Shown: positions 32,942 to 47,192 of the stretch, piece after piece
How positions within the stretch are numbered: position 1 is the first letter of the stretch
Layout of the letters: every line of letters begins with the position of its first letter
Assembly (NCBI GenBank): GCA_036785325.1
Contig: JAXIVH010000038.1
Span: 3,342,001-3,406,000 of the forward strand
DNA length: 64,000 bases
Reading direction: 5' to 3'
Source: Urophycis tenuis
Lineage: Eukaryota > Chordata > Actinopteri > Gadiformes > Phycidae
Notes under the pieces: generated by a model
The model's database searches: none
What the model was told of the DNA's origin: nothing
What the model saw: the letters and a program-made list of their open reading frames with translations, nothing else
Made by a program: the position numbers and the translations under genes

Positions 32942-33642
32942 TGGCTGTGGAAAGAAAATAGCACACAAGTCATACCAAGTCACCTTTATTTTTCAGTGAT
33001 AAACATTAATAAATAAACAGTATGGACATTGTATAAACAGTTGTATAAAAAGTGTAAACGGTATGAACAGTGTTCTTATAAATGATATCAATATCAATAC
33101 TGATCACGTGTGTATTTTATATTTCCAGGTTATTTGTTGATGAGCCAGAGCCTGTGACTCCCACCAACCGGCCCGTTCAGCCCACTGCGTTGTCGTCCTC
33201 CACCCGGCCGAAGCCTCCTGCGCCCACCCGCCTCCAGCCGAGGCCTCCTGCTGCGTCAGCCTGTGGCCCGCCCGCCCCCTGTGTCGGCAGCACCCATACC
33301 GCTGGTCCTCCCCGCACAGCCACAGGCCCCCTCCGTCCTGCTTCGTGGGCCATCCTGCAGCTGTCTCTGCAGTCATCCTGTGTCAAAACCATTCAAACTT
33401 GTATATGGTAACATTTCAAAATGACACCAGCATAAATGAGGACCTTGCAATAGGTTGTGTGTTACATGACCCCCCTGGCATACAGCTGTATGTCTCTGTG
33501 AAGGTGGTTGTGAAGAACTGCATCCGGCTGAACAAGTACAAGTGCCGGTGAGGCAGCAACTCTCTCGAGGGGTTGCACGCCCACCTGGTTAACGCCGTCC
33601 CTTCACAGCGATGTGGGATCATGCCGTTCCAAGTAAGTGATT

Positions 33643-33689
<47 letters not shown>

Positions 33690-33924
33690 GCGCATATATA
33701 CACACACACACACACTTATATATACACACACATATATATATATACTTAAACATAGCTGACCCTTTTTTTCCCCCTTCTCGGGGATTATGCTCCCAGTTTT
33801 GATCTCGGACGTCTGGTCACTTATAGCATATAATAATATTCTATTACTGTTAAGCCAACTATGAATAATAAAACAGGCCAAAACATGTGTCCTTTATCAT
33901 AGCTACACGTATTACAAAAAAAAC
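32942..33924 (+). pseudogene. Exon-bearing cassette, copy 9
   Basis: The exon-like block is 33129-33632, TGA-type. Private changes are AATGATATC upstream, which extends an upstream frame to an ATG at 33082, TCATCCTG for TCATCGTG, and GCCGTCC for GCCATCC. The CA/TA tract is 33645-33744. Confidence 0.7.
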
Positions 33925-35196
33925 GCGTGAATTGAAAAGTTGAAGGTATGTTTTTAGCTGCTGGGTAGACTTCATTCAACCTGACGCAGTTTAGTCTGTG
34001 AGCAACCAGACTGCTCGCGGATGGGCTCATTTTAAGCGGGGAAATCTAAGGTTCCCAACGGCGTATGGCAAGACTATATTGAGTCATGGGTCGTTGAAAT
34101 ACTAAGCTAATTAATTTCTGTTCTTTATTGAAAGATTGATCTTAATTGAAACGTTGAAGGTATGTTTTTAGCTGCTGGGTAGACTTCAGTCAACCTGACG
34201 CAGTTTTGTCTGTGAGCAAGCAGACTGCTCGCGGATGGGCTCATTTTAAGCAGGGAAATCTAAGCTTTCCAACGGCGTATGGCTAGACTATATTGACTCA
34301 TGGGTCGTTGAAATACTAAGCTAATTAATTTGTGTTCTGTAAGGAAAGATTGATGTTAATTGAAACGTTGAACGTATGTTTTTAGCTGCTGGGTAGACTT
34401 CAGTCAACCTGACACAGTTTTGTCTCTGAGCAACCAAATTGCTTGGGGATGGGCTCATTATAAGCGGGGAAATCTAAGCTTTTCAACGGCGTATGGCAAG
34501 ACTATATACACCAAAGGGCCTTTGAAATACTAAGCTAATTAATTTGTGTTCTGTAAGGAAAGATTGATGTTAATTGAAACGTTAAAGGTATGTTTTTAGC
34601 TGCTGGGTAGACTTCATTCAACCTGACGCAGTTTAGTCTGTGATCAACCAGACTGCTAGCGGATGGGCTCATTTTAAGCGGGGAAATCTAAGCTTTCCAA
34701 CGGCCTATGGCAAGACTATATTGACTCATGGGTCATTGAAATACTAAGCTAATTAATTTGTGTTCTGTAAGGAAAGATTGATGTTAATTGAAACGTTAAA
34801 GGTATGTTTTTAGCTGCTGGGTAGACTTCATTCAACCTGACGCAGTTTAGTCTGTGATCAACCAGACTGCTCGCGGATGGGCTCATTTTAAGCGGGGAAA
34901 TCTAAGCTTTCCAACGGCGTATGGCAAGACTATATTGACTCATGGGTCGTTGAAATACTAAGCTAATTAATTTGTGTTCTGTAAGGAAAGATTGATGTTA
35001 ATTGAAACGTTGAAGGTATGTTTTTAGCTGCTGGGTAGACTTCAGTCAACCTGACGCAGTTTAGTCTGTGATCAACCAGACTGCTCGCGGATGGGCTCAT
35101 TTTAAGCGGGGAAATCTAAGCTTTCCAACGGCGTATGGCAAGAGTATATTGACTCATGGGTCGTCGAAATAATAAGCTGATTCATGTGTGTTCTGT
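33925..35196 (+). repeat. 214-bp satellite array, block 10 (6 monomers)
   Basis: The length is 1,272 bp, which equals 6 x 214 - 12. The last monomer before the next cassette passes from GAGTATATTGACTCATGGG straight into the cassette-flank type TCGTCGAAATAATAAGC. This looks like an exchange within the monomer. Confidence 0.93.
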
Positions 35197-35897
35197 TGGC
35201 TGTGGAAAGAAAATAGCACACAAGTCATACCAAGTCACCTTTATTTTTCAGTGATAAACATTAATAAATAAACAGTATGGACATTGTATAAACAGTTGTA
35301 TAAAAAGTGTAAACGGTATGAACAGTGTTCTTATAAAAGATATCAATATCAATACTGATCACGTGTGTATTTTATATTTCCAGGTTATTTGTTGATGAGC
35401 CAGAGCCTGTGACTCCCACCAACCGGCCCGTTCAGCCCACTGCGTTGTCGTCCTCCACCCGGCCGAAGCCTCCTGCGCCCACCCGCCTCCAGCCGAGGCC
35501 TCCTGCTGCGTCAGCCTGTGGCCCGCCCGCCCCCTGTGTCGGCAGCACCCATACCGCTGGTCCTCCCCGCACAGCCACAGGCCCCCTCCGTCCTGCTTCG
35601 TGGGCCATCCTGCAGCTGTCTCTGCAGTCATCGTGTGTCAAAACCATTCAAACTTGTATATGGTAACATTTCAAAATGACACCAGCATAAATGAGGACCT
35701 TGCAATAGGTTGTGTGTTACATGACCCCCCTGGCATACAGCTGTATGTCTCTGTGAAGGTGGTTGTGAAGAACTGCATCCGGCTGAACAAGTACAAGTGC
35801 CGGCGAGGCAGCAACTCTCTCGAGGGGTTGCACGCCCACCTGGTTAACGCCATCCCTTCACAGCGATGTGGGATCATGCCGTTCCAAGTAAGTGATT

Positions 35898-35938
<41 letters not shown>

Positions 35939-36169
35939 GCATATATACACACACACACACGCATATATACACACACATATATATATATACTTAAACATAG
36001 CTGACCCTTTTTTTCCCCCTTCTCGGGGATTATGCTCCCAGTTTTGATCTCGGACGTCTGGTCACTTATAGCATATAATAATATTCTATTACTGTTAAGC
36101 CAACTATGAATAATAAAACAGGCCAAAACATGTGTCCTTTATCATAGCTACACGTATTACAAAAAAAAC
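35197..36169 (+). pseudogene. Exon-bearing cassette, copy 10 (frame open to the donor)
   Basis: The exon-like block is 35384-35887, with CGA at the polymorphic codon. Frame 0 is open to GTAAGT (99 residues from the ATG at 35600). It differs from copy 8 by Cys for Tyr in the SQR-GIMPF segment. The CA/TA tract is 35900-35990. Confidence 0.7.
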
Positions 36170-38511
36170 GCGTGAATTGAAAAGTTGAAGGTATGTTTTT
36201 AGCTGCTGGGTAGACTTCAGTCAACCTGACGCAGTTTTGTCTTTGAGCAACCAAATTGCTCGGGGATGGGCTCATTTTAAGCGGGGAAATCTAAGGTTCC
36301 CAACGGCGTATGGCAAGATTATATTGAGTCATGGGTCGTTGAAATACTAAGCTAATTAATTTCTGTTCTTTATTGAAAGATTGATCTTAATTGAAACGTT
36401 GAAGGTATGTTTTTAGCTGCTGGGTAGACTTCAGTCAACCTGACGCAGTTTTGTCTGTGAGCAAGCAGACTGCTCGCGGATGGGCTCATTTTAAGCGGGG
36501 AAATCTAAGCTTTCCAACGGCGTATGGCAAGACTATATTCACCAAAGGGTCGTTGAAATACTAAGCTAATTAATTTGTGTTCTGTAAGGAAAGATTGATG
36601 TTAATTGAAACGTTGAAGGTATGTTTTTAGCTGCTGGGTAGACTTCAGTCAACCTGACGCAGTTTAGTCTGTGATCAACCAGACTGCTCGCGGATGGGCT
36701 CATTTTAAGCGGGGAAATCTAAGCTTTCCAACGGCGTATGGCAAGACTATATTGACTCATGGGTCGTTGAAATACTAAGATAATTAATTTGTGTTCTGTA
36801 AGGAAAGATTGATGTTAATTGAAACGTTGAAGGTATGTTTTTAGCTGCTGGGTAGACTTCACTCAACCTGACACAGTTTTGTCTGTGATCAACCAGACTG
36901 CTGGTGGATAGGCTCATTTTAAGCAGGGAAATCTAAGCTTTTCAACGGCGTATGGTAAGACTATATTCACCAAAGGGCCGTTGAAATACTAAGCTAATTA
37001 ATTTGTGTTCTGTAAGGAAAGATTGATGTTAATTGAAACGTTAAAGGTATGTTTTTGGCTGCTGGGTAGACTTCATTCAACCTGACGCAGTTTAGTCTGT
37101 GATCAACCAGACTGCTCGCGGATGGGCTCATTTTAAGCGGGGAAATCTAAGCTTTCCAACGGCGTATGGCAAGACTATATTGACTCATGGGTCGTTGAAA
37201 TACTAAGCTAATTAATTTGTGTTCTGTAAGGAAAGATTGATGTAAATTGAAACGTTGAAGGTATGTCTTTAGCTGCTGTGTAGACTTCAGTCAACCTGAC
37301 GCAGATTTGTCTGTGAGCAACCAAATTGCTTGTGGATGGGCTCATTATAAGCGGGGAAATCTAAGCTTTCCAACGGCGTATGGCAAGACTATATTCACCA
37401 AAGGGCCGTTGAAATACTAAGCTAATTAATTTGTGTTCTGTAAGGAAAGATTGATGTTAATTGAAACGTTAAAGGTATGTTTTTAGCTGCTGGGTAGACT
37501 TCATTCAACCTGACGCAGTTTAGTCTGTGATCAACCAGACTGCTCGCGGATGGGCTCATTTTAAGCGGGGAAATCTAAGCTTTCCAACGGCGTATGGCAA
37601 GACTATATTGACTCATGGGTCGTTGAAATACTAAGCTAATTAATTAGTGTTCTGTAAGGAAAGATTGATGTTAATTGAAACGTTGAAGGTATGTTTTTAG
37701 CTGCTGGGTAGACTTTACTCAACCTGACACAGTTTTGTCTGTGAGCAACCAAATTGCTCGCGGATGGGCTCATTTTAAGCGGGGAAATCTAAGCTTTCCA
37801 ACGGCGTATGGCAAGACTATATTGACTCATGGGTCGTTGAAATACTAAGCTAATTAATTAGTGTTCTGTAAGGAAAGATTGATGTTAATTGAAACGTTGA
37901 AGGTATGTTTTTAGCTGCTGGGTAGACTTCAGTCAACCTGACGCAGTTTAGTTTGTGATCAACCAGACTGCTGGCGGATGGGCTCATTTTAAGCAGGGAA
38001 ATCTAAGCTTTTCAACGGCGTATGGTAAGACTATATTCACCAAAGGGCCGTTGAAATACTAAGCTAATTAATTTGTGTTCTGTAAGGAAAGATTGATGTT
38101 AATTGAAACGTTGAAGTTATGTTTTTAGCTGCTGGGTAGACTTCAGTCAACCTGACGCAGTTTAGTCTGTGATCAACCAGACTGCTCGCGGATGGGCTCA
38201 TTTTAAGCGGGGAAATCTAAGCTTTCCAACGGCGTATGGCAAGACTATATTCACTAAAGGGTCGTTGAAATACTAAGCTAATTCATTTGTGTTCTGTAAG
38301 GAAAGATTGATGTTAATTGAAACGTTGAAGGTATGTCTTTAGCTGCTGTGTAGACTTCAGTCAACCTGACGCAGATTTGTCTGTGAGCAACCAAATTGCT
38401 CGGAGATTGGCTCATTTTAAACGGGGAAATCTAAGCTTTCCAACGACGTATGGCATGACTATATTTGCCCATGGGTCGTCGAAATAATAAGCTGATTCAT
38501 GTGTGTTCTGT
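36170..38511 (+). repeat. 214-bp satellite array, block 11 (11 monomers)
   Basis: The length is 2,342 bp, which equals 11 x 214 - 12. It includes CTGGCGG/CTGGTGG variants and TTAGTGTTC variants near 37.65 and 37.86 kb that recur in block 20. Confidence 0.93.
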
Positions 38512-39212
38512 TGGCTGTGGAAAGAAAATAGCACACAAGTCATACCAAGTCACCTTTATTTTTCAGTGATAAACATTAATAAATAAACAGTATGGACATT
38601 GTATAAACAGTTGTATAAAAAGTGTAAACGGTATGAACAGTGTTCTTATAAAAGATATCAATATCAATACTGATCACGTGTGTATTTTATATTTCCAGGT
38701 TATTTGTTGATGAGCCAGAGCCTGTGACTCCCACCAACCGGCCCGTTCAGCCCACTGCGTTGTCGTCCTCCACCCGGCCGAAGCCTCCTGCGCCCACCCG
38801 CCTCCAGCCGAGGCCTCCTGCTGCGTCAGCCTGTGGCCCGCCCGCCCCCTGTGTCGGCAGCACCCATACCGCTGGTCCTCCCCGCACAGCCACAGGCCCC
38901 CTCCGTCCTGCTTCGTGGGCCATCCTGCAGCTGTCTCTGCAGTCATCGTGTGTCAAAACCATTCAAACTTGTATATGGTAACATTTCAAAATGACACCAG
39001 CATAAATGAGGACCTTGCAATAGGTTGTGTGTTACATGACCCCCCTGGCATACAGCTGTATGTCTCTGTGAAGGTGGTTGTGAAGAACTGCATCCGGCTG
39101 AACAAGTACAAGTGCCGGTGAGGCAGCAACTCTCTCGAGGGGTTGCACGCCCACCTGGTTAACGCCATCCCTTCACAGCGATGTGGGATCATGCCGTTCC
39201 AAGTAAGTGATT

Positions 39213-39243
<31 letters not shown>

Positions 39244-39480
39244 GCGCGCATATATACACACACACACACACTTATATATACACACACATATATATATATA
39301 CTTAAACATAGCTGACCCTTTTTTTCCCCCTTCTCGGGGATTATGCTCCCAGTTTTGATCTCGGACGTCTGGTCACTTATAGCATATAATAATATTCTAT
39401 TACTGTTAAGCCAACTATGAATAATAAAACAGGCCAAAACATGTGTCCTTTATCATAGCTACACGTATTACAAAAAAAAC
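38512..39480 (+). pseudogene. Exon-bearing cassette, copy 11
   Basis: The exon-like block is 38699-39202, TGA-type, with a short CA/TA tract at 39215-39301. It forms a 1,599-bp unit nearly identical to the next one. Confidence 0.7.
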
Positions 39481-40110
39481 GCGTGAATTGAAAAGTTGAA
39501 GGTATGTTTTTAGCTGCTGGGTAGACTTCATTCAACCTGACGCAGTTTAGTCTGTGAGCAACCAAATTGCTCGCGGATGGGCTCATTTTAAGCGGGGAAA
39601 TCTAAGGTTCCCAACGGCGTATGGCAAGACTATATTGAGTCATGGGTCGTTGAAATACTAAGCTAATTAATTTCTGTTCTTTATTGAAAGATTGATCTTA
39701 ATTGAAACGTTGAAGGTATGTTTTTAGCTGCTGGGTAGACTTCAGTCAACCTGACGCAGTTTTGTCTGTGATCAACCAGACTGCTCGCGGATGGGCTCAT
39801 TTTAAGCGGGGAAATCTAAGCTTTCCAACGGCGTATGGCAAGACTATATTCACTAAAGGGTCGTTGAAATACTAAGCTAATTCATTTGTGTTCTGTAAGG
39901 AAAGATTGATGTTAATTGAAACGTTGAAGGTATGTCTTTAGCTGCTGTGTAGACTTCAGTCAACCTGACGCAGATTTGTCTGTGAGCAACCAAATTGCTC
40001 GGAGATGGGCTCATTTTAAACGGGGAAATCTAAGCTTTCCAACGACGTATGGCATGACTATATTTGCCCATGGGTCGTCGAAATAATAAGCTGATTCATG
40101 TGTGTTCTGT
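39481..40110 (+). repeat. 214-bp satellite array, block 12 (3 monomers)
   Basis: The length is 630 bp, which equals 3 x 214 - 12, the smallest spacing class in the window. Confidence 0.93.
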
Positions 40111-40811
40111 TGGCTGTGGAAAGAAAATAGCACACAAGTCATACCAAGTCACCTTTATTTTTCAGTGATAAACATTAATAAATAAACAGTATGGACATTG
40201 TATAAACAGTTGTATAAAAAGTGTAAACGGTATGAACAGTGTTCTTATAAAAGATATCAATATCAATACTGATCACGTGTGTATTTTATATTTCCAGGTT
40301 ATTTGTTGATGAGCCAGAGCCTGTGACTCCCACCAACCGGCCCGTTCAGCCCACTGCGTTGTCGTCCTCCACCCGGCCGAAGCCTCCTGCGCCCACCCGC
40401 CTCCAGCCGAGGCCTCCTGCTGCGTCAGCCTGTGGCCCGCCCGCCCCCTGTGTCGGCAGCACCCATACCGCTGGTCCTCCCCGCACAGCCACAGGCCCCC
40501 TCCGTCCTGCTTCGTGGGCCATCCTGCAGCTGTCTCTGCAGTCATCGTGTGTCAAAACCATTCAAACTTGTATATGGTAACATTTCAAAATGACACCAGC
40601 ATAAATGAGGACCTTGCAATAGGTTGTGTGTTACATGACCCCCCTGGCATACAGCTGTATGTCTCTGTGAAGGTGGTTGTGAAGAACTGCATCCGGCTGA
40701 ACAAGTACAAGTGCCGGTGAGGCAGCAACTCTCTCGAGGGGTTGCACGCCCACCTGGTTAACGCCATCCCTTCACAGCGATGTGGGATCATGCCGTTCCA
40801 AGTAAGTGATT

Positions 40812-40842
<31 letters not shown>

Positions 40843-41079
40843 GCGCGCATATATACACACACACACACACTTATATATACACACACATATATATATATAC
40901 TTAAACATAGCTGACCCTTTTTTTCCCCCTTCTCGGGGATTATGCTCCCAGTTTTGATCTCGGACGTCTGGTCACTTATAGCATATAATAATATTCTATT
41001 ACTGTTAAGCCAACTATGAATAATAAAACAGGCCAAAACATGTGTCCTTTATCATAGCTACACGTATTACAAAAAAAAC
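40111..41079 (+). pseudogene. Exon-bearing cassette, copy 12
   Basis: The exon-like block is 40298-40801, TGA-type. Its CA/TA tract (40814-40900) has the same length as in copy 11, which points to a recent unit duplication. Confidence 0.7.
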
Positions 41080-41923
41080 GCGTGAATTGAAAAGTTGAAG
41101 GTATGTTTTTAGCTGCTGGGTAGACTTCATTCAACCTGACGCAGTTTAGTCTGTGAGCAACCAAATTGCTCGCGGATGGGCTCATTTTAAGCGGGGAAAT
41201 CTAAGGTTCCCAACGGCGTATGGCAAGACTATATTGAGTCATGGGTCGTTGAAATACTAAGCTAATTAATTTCTGTTCTTTATTGAAAGATTGATCTTAA
41301 TTGAAACGTTGAAGGTATGTTTTTAGCTGCTGGGTAGACTTCAGTCAACCTGAAGCAGTTTTGTCTGTGAGCAACCAGACTGCTCGCGGATGGAATCATT
41401 TTAAGCAGGGAAATCTAAGCTTTCCAACGGCGTATGGCAAGAGTATATTGACTCATGGGTCGTTGAAATACTAAGCTAATTAATTTGTGTTCTGTAAGGA
41501 AAGATTGATGTTAATTGAAACGTTGAAGGTATGTTTTTAGCTGCTGGGTAGACTTCAGTCAACCTGACGCAGTTTAGTCTGTGATCAACCAGACTGCTCG
41601 CGGATGGGCTCATTTTAAGCGGGGAAATCTAAGCTTTCCAACGGCGTATGGCAAGAGTATATTGACTCATGGGTTGTTGAAATACTAAGCTAATTAATTT
41701 GTGTTCTGTAAGGAAAGATTGATGTTAATTGAAACGTTGAAGGTATGTCTTTAGCTGCTGTGTAGACTTCAGTCAACCTGACGCAGATTTGTCTGTGAGC
41801 AACCAAATTGCTCGGAGATGGGCTCATTTTAAACGGGGAAATCTAAGCTTTCCAACGACGTATGGCATGACTATATTTGCCCATGGGTCGTCGAAATAAT
41901 AAGCTGATTCATGTGTGTTCTGT
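41080..41923 (+). repeat. 214-bp satellite array, block 13 (4 monomers)
   Basis: The length is 844 bp, which equals 4 x 214 - 12. It includes the GATGGAATCATTTTAAG variant near 41.39 kb, shared with blocks 14 and 15. Confidence 0.93.
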
Positions 41924-42624
41924 TGGCTGTGGAAAGAAAATAGCACACAAGTCATACCAAGTCACCTTTATTTTTCAGTGATAAACATTAATAAATAAAC
42001 AGTATGGACATTGTATAAACAGTTGTATAAAAAGTCTAAACGGTATGAACAGTGTTCTTATAAAAGATATCAATATCAATACTGATCACGTGTGTATTTT
42101 ATATTTCCAGGTTATTTGTTGATGAGCCAGAGCCTGTGACTCCCACCAACCGGCCCGTTCAGCCCACTGCGTTGTCGTCCTCCACCCGGCCGAAGCCTCC
42201 TGCGCCCACCCGCCTCCAGCCGAGGCCTCCTGCTGCGTCAGCCTGTGGCCCGCCCGCCCCCTGTGTCGGCAGCACCCATACCGCTGGTCCTCCCCGCACA
42301 GCCACAGGCCCCCTCCGTCCTGCTTCGTGGGCCATCCTGCAGCTGTCTCTGCAGTCATCGTGTGTCAAAACCATTCAAACTTGTATATGGTAACATTTCA
42401 AAATGACACCAGCATAAATGAGGACCTTGCAATAGGTTGTGTGTTACATGACCCCCCTGGCATACAGCTGTATGTCTCTGTGAAGGTGGTTGTGAAGAAC
42501 TGCATCCGGCTGAACAAGTACAAGTGCCGGTGAGGCAGCAACTCTCTCGAGGGGTTGCACGCCCACCTGGTTAACGCCATCCCTTCACAGCGATATGGGA
42601 TCATGCCGTTCCAAGTAAGTGATT

Positions 42625-42671
<47 letters not shown>

Positions 42672-42900
42672 GCATATATACACACACACACACGCATATA
42701 TACACACACATATATATATACTTAAACATAGCTGACCCTTTTTTTCCCCCTTCTCGGGGATTATGCTCCCAGTTTTGATCTCGGACGTCTGGTCACTTAT
42801 AGCATATAATAATATTCTATTACTGTTAAGCCAACTATGAATAATAAAACAGGCCAAAACATGTGTCCTTTATCATAGCTACACGTATTACAAAAAAAAC
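41924..42900 (+). pseudogene. Exon-bearing cassette, copy 13
   Basis: The exon-like block is 42111-42614. It is TGA-type but carries the GCGATATGGG variant otherwise seen in CGA-type copies, so it looks mosaic. The CA/TA tract is 42627-42721. Confidence 0.7.
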
Positions 42901-44386
42901 GCGTGAATTGAAAAGTTGAAGGTATGTTTTTAGCTGCTGGGTAGACTTCATTCAACCTGACGCAGTTTAGTCTGTGAGCAACCAAATTGCTCGCGGATGG
43001 GCTCATTTTAAGCGGGGAAATCTAAGGTTCCCAACGGCGTATGGCAAGACTATATTGAGTCATGGGTCGTTGAAATACTAAGCTAATTAATTTCTGTTCT
43101 TTATTGAAAGATTGATCTTAATTGAAACGTTGAAGGTATGTTTTTAGCTGCTGGGTAGACTTCAGTCAACCTGACACAGTTTTGTCTCTGAGCAACCAAA
43201 TTGCTTGGGGATGGGCTCATTATAAGCGGGGAAATCTAAGCTTTTCAACGGCGTATGGCAAGACTATATTCACCAAAGGGCCTTTGAAATACTAAGCTAA
43301 TTAATTTGTGTTCTGTAAGGAAAGATTGATGTTAATTGAAACGTTGAAGGTATGTTTTTAGCTGCTGGGTAGACTTCAGTCAACCTGACGCAGTTTAGTC
43401 TGTGATCAACCAGACTGCTCGCGGATGGGCTCATTTTAAGCGGGGAAATCTAAGCTTTTCAACGGCGTATGGCAAGACTATATTCACCAATGGCCCGTTG
43501 AAATACTAAGCTAATTAATTTGTGTTCTGTAAGGAAAGATTGATGTCAATTGAAACGTTAAAGGTATGTTTTTAGCTGCTGGGTAGACTTCATTAAACCT
43601 GACGCAGTTTAGTCTGTGATCAACCAGACTGCTCGCGGATGGGGTCATTTTAAGCGGGGAAATCTAAGCTTTCCAACGGCGTATGGAAAGACTATATTGA
43701 CTCATGGGTCGTTGAAATACTAAGCTAATTAATTTGTGTTCTGTAAGGAAAGATTGATGTTAATTGAAACGTTGAAGGTATGTTTTTAGCTGCTGGGTAG
43801 ACTTCAGTCAACCTGACGCAGTTTTGTCTGTGAGCAACCAGACTGCTCGCGGATGGAATCATTTTAAGCAGGGAAATCTAAGCTTTCCAACGGCGTATGG
43901 CAAGAGTATATTGACTCATGGGTCGTTGAAATACTAAGCTAATTAATTTGTGTTCTGTAAGGAAAGATTGATGTTAATTGAAACGTTGAAGGTATGTTTT
44001 TAGCAGCTGGGTAGACTTCAGTCAACCTGACGCAGTTTAGTCTGTGATCAACCAGACTGCTCGCCGATGGGCTCATTTTAAGCGGGGAAATCTAAGCTTT
44101 CCAACGGCGTATGGCAAGAGTATATTGACTCATGGGTCGTTGAAATACTAAGCTAATTAATTTGTGTTCTGTAAGGAAAGATTGATGTTAATTGAAACGT
44201 TGAAGGTATGTCTTTAGCTGCTGTGTAGACTTCAGTCAACCTGACGCAGATTTGTCTGTGAGCAACCAAATTGCTCGGAGATGGGCTCATTTTAAACGGG
44301 GAAATCTAAGCTTTCCAACGACGTATGGCATGACTATATTTGCCCATGGGTCGTCGAAATAATAAGCTTATTCATGTGTGTTCTGT
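42901..44386 (+). repeat. 214-bp satellite array, block 14 (7 monomers)
   Basis: The length is 1,486 bp, which equals 7 x 214 - 12. It contains the GATGGAATC variant near 43.85 kb. Confidence 0.93.
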
Positions 44387-45087
44387 TGGCTGTGGAAAGA
44401 AAATAGCACACAAGTCATACCAAGTCACCTTTATTTTTCAGTGATAAACATTAATAAATAAACAGTATGGACATTGTATAAACAGTTGTATAAAAAGTCT
44501 AAACGGTATGAACAGTGTTCTTATAAAAGATATCAATATCAATACTGATCACGTGTGTATTTTATATTTCCAGGTTATTTGTTGATGAGCCAGAGCCTGT
44601 GACTCCCACCAACCGGCCCGTTCAGCCCACTGCGTTGTCGTCCTCCACCCGGCCGAAGCCTCCTGCGCCCACCCGCCTCCAGCCGAGGCCTCCTGCTGCG
44701 TCAGCCTGTGGCCCGCCCGCCCCCTGTGTCGGCAGCACCCATACCGCTGGTCCTCCCCGCACAGCCACAGGCCCCCTCCGTCCTGCTTCGTGGGCCATCC
44801 TGCAGCTGTCTCTGCAGTCATCGTGTGTCAAAACCATTCAAACTTGTATATGGTAACATTTCAAAATGACACCAGCATAAATGAGGACCTTGCAATAGGT
44901 TGTGTGTTACATGACCCCCCTGGCATACAGCTGTATGTCTCTGTGAAGGTGGTTGTGAAGAACTGCATCCGGCTGAACAAGTACAAGTGCCGGTGAGGCA
45001 GCTACTCTCTCGAGGGGTTGCACGCCCACCTGGTTAACGCCATCCCTTCACAGCGATGTGGGATAATGCCGTTCCAAGTAAGTGATT

Positions 45088-45130
<43 letters not shown>

Positions 45131-45361
45131 GCATATATACACACACACACACGCATATATACACACACATATATATATATACTTAAACATAGCTGACCCT
45201 TTTTTTCCCCCTTCTCGGGGATTATGCTCCCAGTTTTGATCTCGGACGTCTGGTCACTTATAGCATATAATAATATTCTATTACTGTTAAGCCAACTATG
45301 AATAATAAAACAGGCCAAAACATGTGTCCTTTATCATAGCTACACGTATTACAAAAAAAAC
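44387..45361 (+). pseudogene. Exon-bearing cassette, copy 14
   Basis: The exon-like block is 44574-45077, TGA-type, with private changes GCTACTC for GCAACTC and GGATAATG for GGATCATG. The second is shared with copy 20. The CA/TA tract is 45090-45182. Confidence 0.7.
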
Positions 45362-46205
45362 GCGTGAATTGAAAAGTTGAAGGTATGTTTTTAGCTGCTG
45401 GGTAGACTTCATTCAACCTGACGCAGTTTAGTCTGTGAGCAACCAAATTGCTCGCGGATGGGCTCATTTTAAGCGGGGAAATCTAAGGTTGCCAACGGCG
45501 TATGGCAAGACTATATTGAGTCATGGGTCGTTGAAATACTAAGCTAATTAATTTCTGTTCTTTATTGAAAGATTGATCTTAATTGAAACGTTGAAGGTAT
45601 GTTTTTAGCTGCTGGGTAGACTTCAGTCAACCTGACGCAGTTTTGTCTGTGAGCAACCAGACTGCTCGCGGATGGAATCATTTTAAGCAGGGAAATCTAA
45701 GCTTTCCAACGGCGTATGGCAAGAGTATATTGACTCATGGGTCGTTGAAATACTAAGCTAATTAATTTGTGTTCTGTAAGGAAAGATTGATGTTAATTGA
45801 AACGTTGAAGGTATGTTTTTAGCTGCTGGGTAGACTTTAGTCAACCTGACGCAGTTTAGTCGGTGATCAACCAGACTGCTCGCGGATGGGCTCATTTTAA
45901 GCGGGGAAATCTAAGCTTTCCAACGGCGTATGGCTAGACTATATTCACTAAAGGGTCGTTGAAATACTAAGCTGATTAATTTGTGTTCTGTAAGGAAAGA
46001 TTGATGTTAATTGAAACGTTGAAGGTATGTCTTTAGCTGCTGTGTAGACTTCAGTCAACCTGACGCAGATTTGTCTGTGAGCAACCAAATTGCTCGGAGA
46101 TGGGCTCATTTTAAACGGGGAAATCTAAGCTTTCCAACGACGTATGGCATGACTATATTTGCCCATGGGTCGTCGAAATAATAAGCTGATTCATGTGTGT
46201 TCTGT
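45362..46205 (+). repeat. 214-bp satellite array, block 15 (4 monomers)
   Basis: The length is 844 bp, which equals 4 x 214 - 12. It carries the GATGGAATC variant near 45.67 kb, like blocks 13 and 14. Confidence 0.93.
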
Positions 46206-46906
46206 TGGCTGTGGAAAGAAAATAGCACACAAGTCATACCAAGTCACCTTTATTTTTCAGTGATAAACATTAATAAATAAACAGTATGGACATTGTATAA
46301 ACAGTTGTATAAAAAGTGTAAACGGTATGAACAGTGTTCTTATAAAAGATATCAATATCAATACTGATCACGTGTGTATTTTATATTTCCAGGTTATTTG
46401 TTGATGAGCCAGAGCCTGTGACTCCCACCAACCGGCCCGTTCAGCCCACTGCGTTGTCGTCCTCCACCCGGCCGAAGCCTCCTGCGCCCACCCGCCTCCA
46501 GCCGAGGCCTCCTGCTGCGTCAGCCTGTGGCCCGCCCGCCCCCTGTGTCGGCAGCACCCATACCGCTGGTCCTCCCCGCACAGCCACAGGCCCCCTCCGT
46601 CCTGCTTCGTGGGCCATCCTGCAGCTGTCTCTGCAGTCATCGTGTGTCAAAACCATTCAAACTTGTATATGGTAACATTTCAAAATGACACCAGCATAAA
46701 TGAGGACCTTGCAATAGGTTGTGTGTTACAGGACCCCCCTGGCATACAGCTGTATGTCTCTGTGAAGGTGGTTGTGAAGAACTGCATCCGGCTGAACAAG
46801 TACAAGTGCCGGCGAGGCAGCAACTCTCTCGAGGGGTTGCACGCCCACCTGGTTAACGCCATCCCTTCACAGCGATATGGGATCATGCCGTTCCAAGTAA
46901 GTGATT

Positions 46907-46949
<43 letters not shown>

Positions 46950-47192
46950 GCGTGCGCATATATACACACACACACACACTCGCATATATACACACACATA
47001 TATATATATATACTTAAACATAGCTGACCCTTTTTTTCCCCCTTCTCGGGGATTATGCTCCCAGTTTTGATCTCGGACGTCTGGTCACTTATAGCATATA
47101 ATAATATTCTATTACTGTTAAGCCAACTATGAATAATAAAACAGGCCAAAACATGTGTCCTTTATCATAGCTACACGTATTACAAAAAAAAC
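46206..47192 (+). pseudogene. Exon-bearing cassette, copy 15 (frame open to the donor)
   Basis: The exon-like block is 46393-46896, with CGA at the polymorphic codon and the same 99-residue frame as copy 8. The CA/TA tract is 46909-47012. It is the third copy in which the exon reads through to GTAAGT. Confidence 0.7.
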
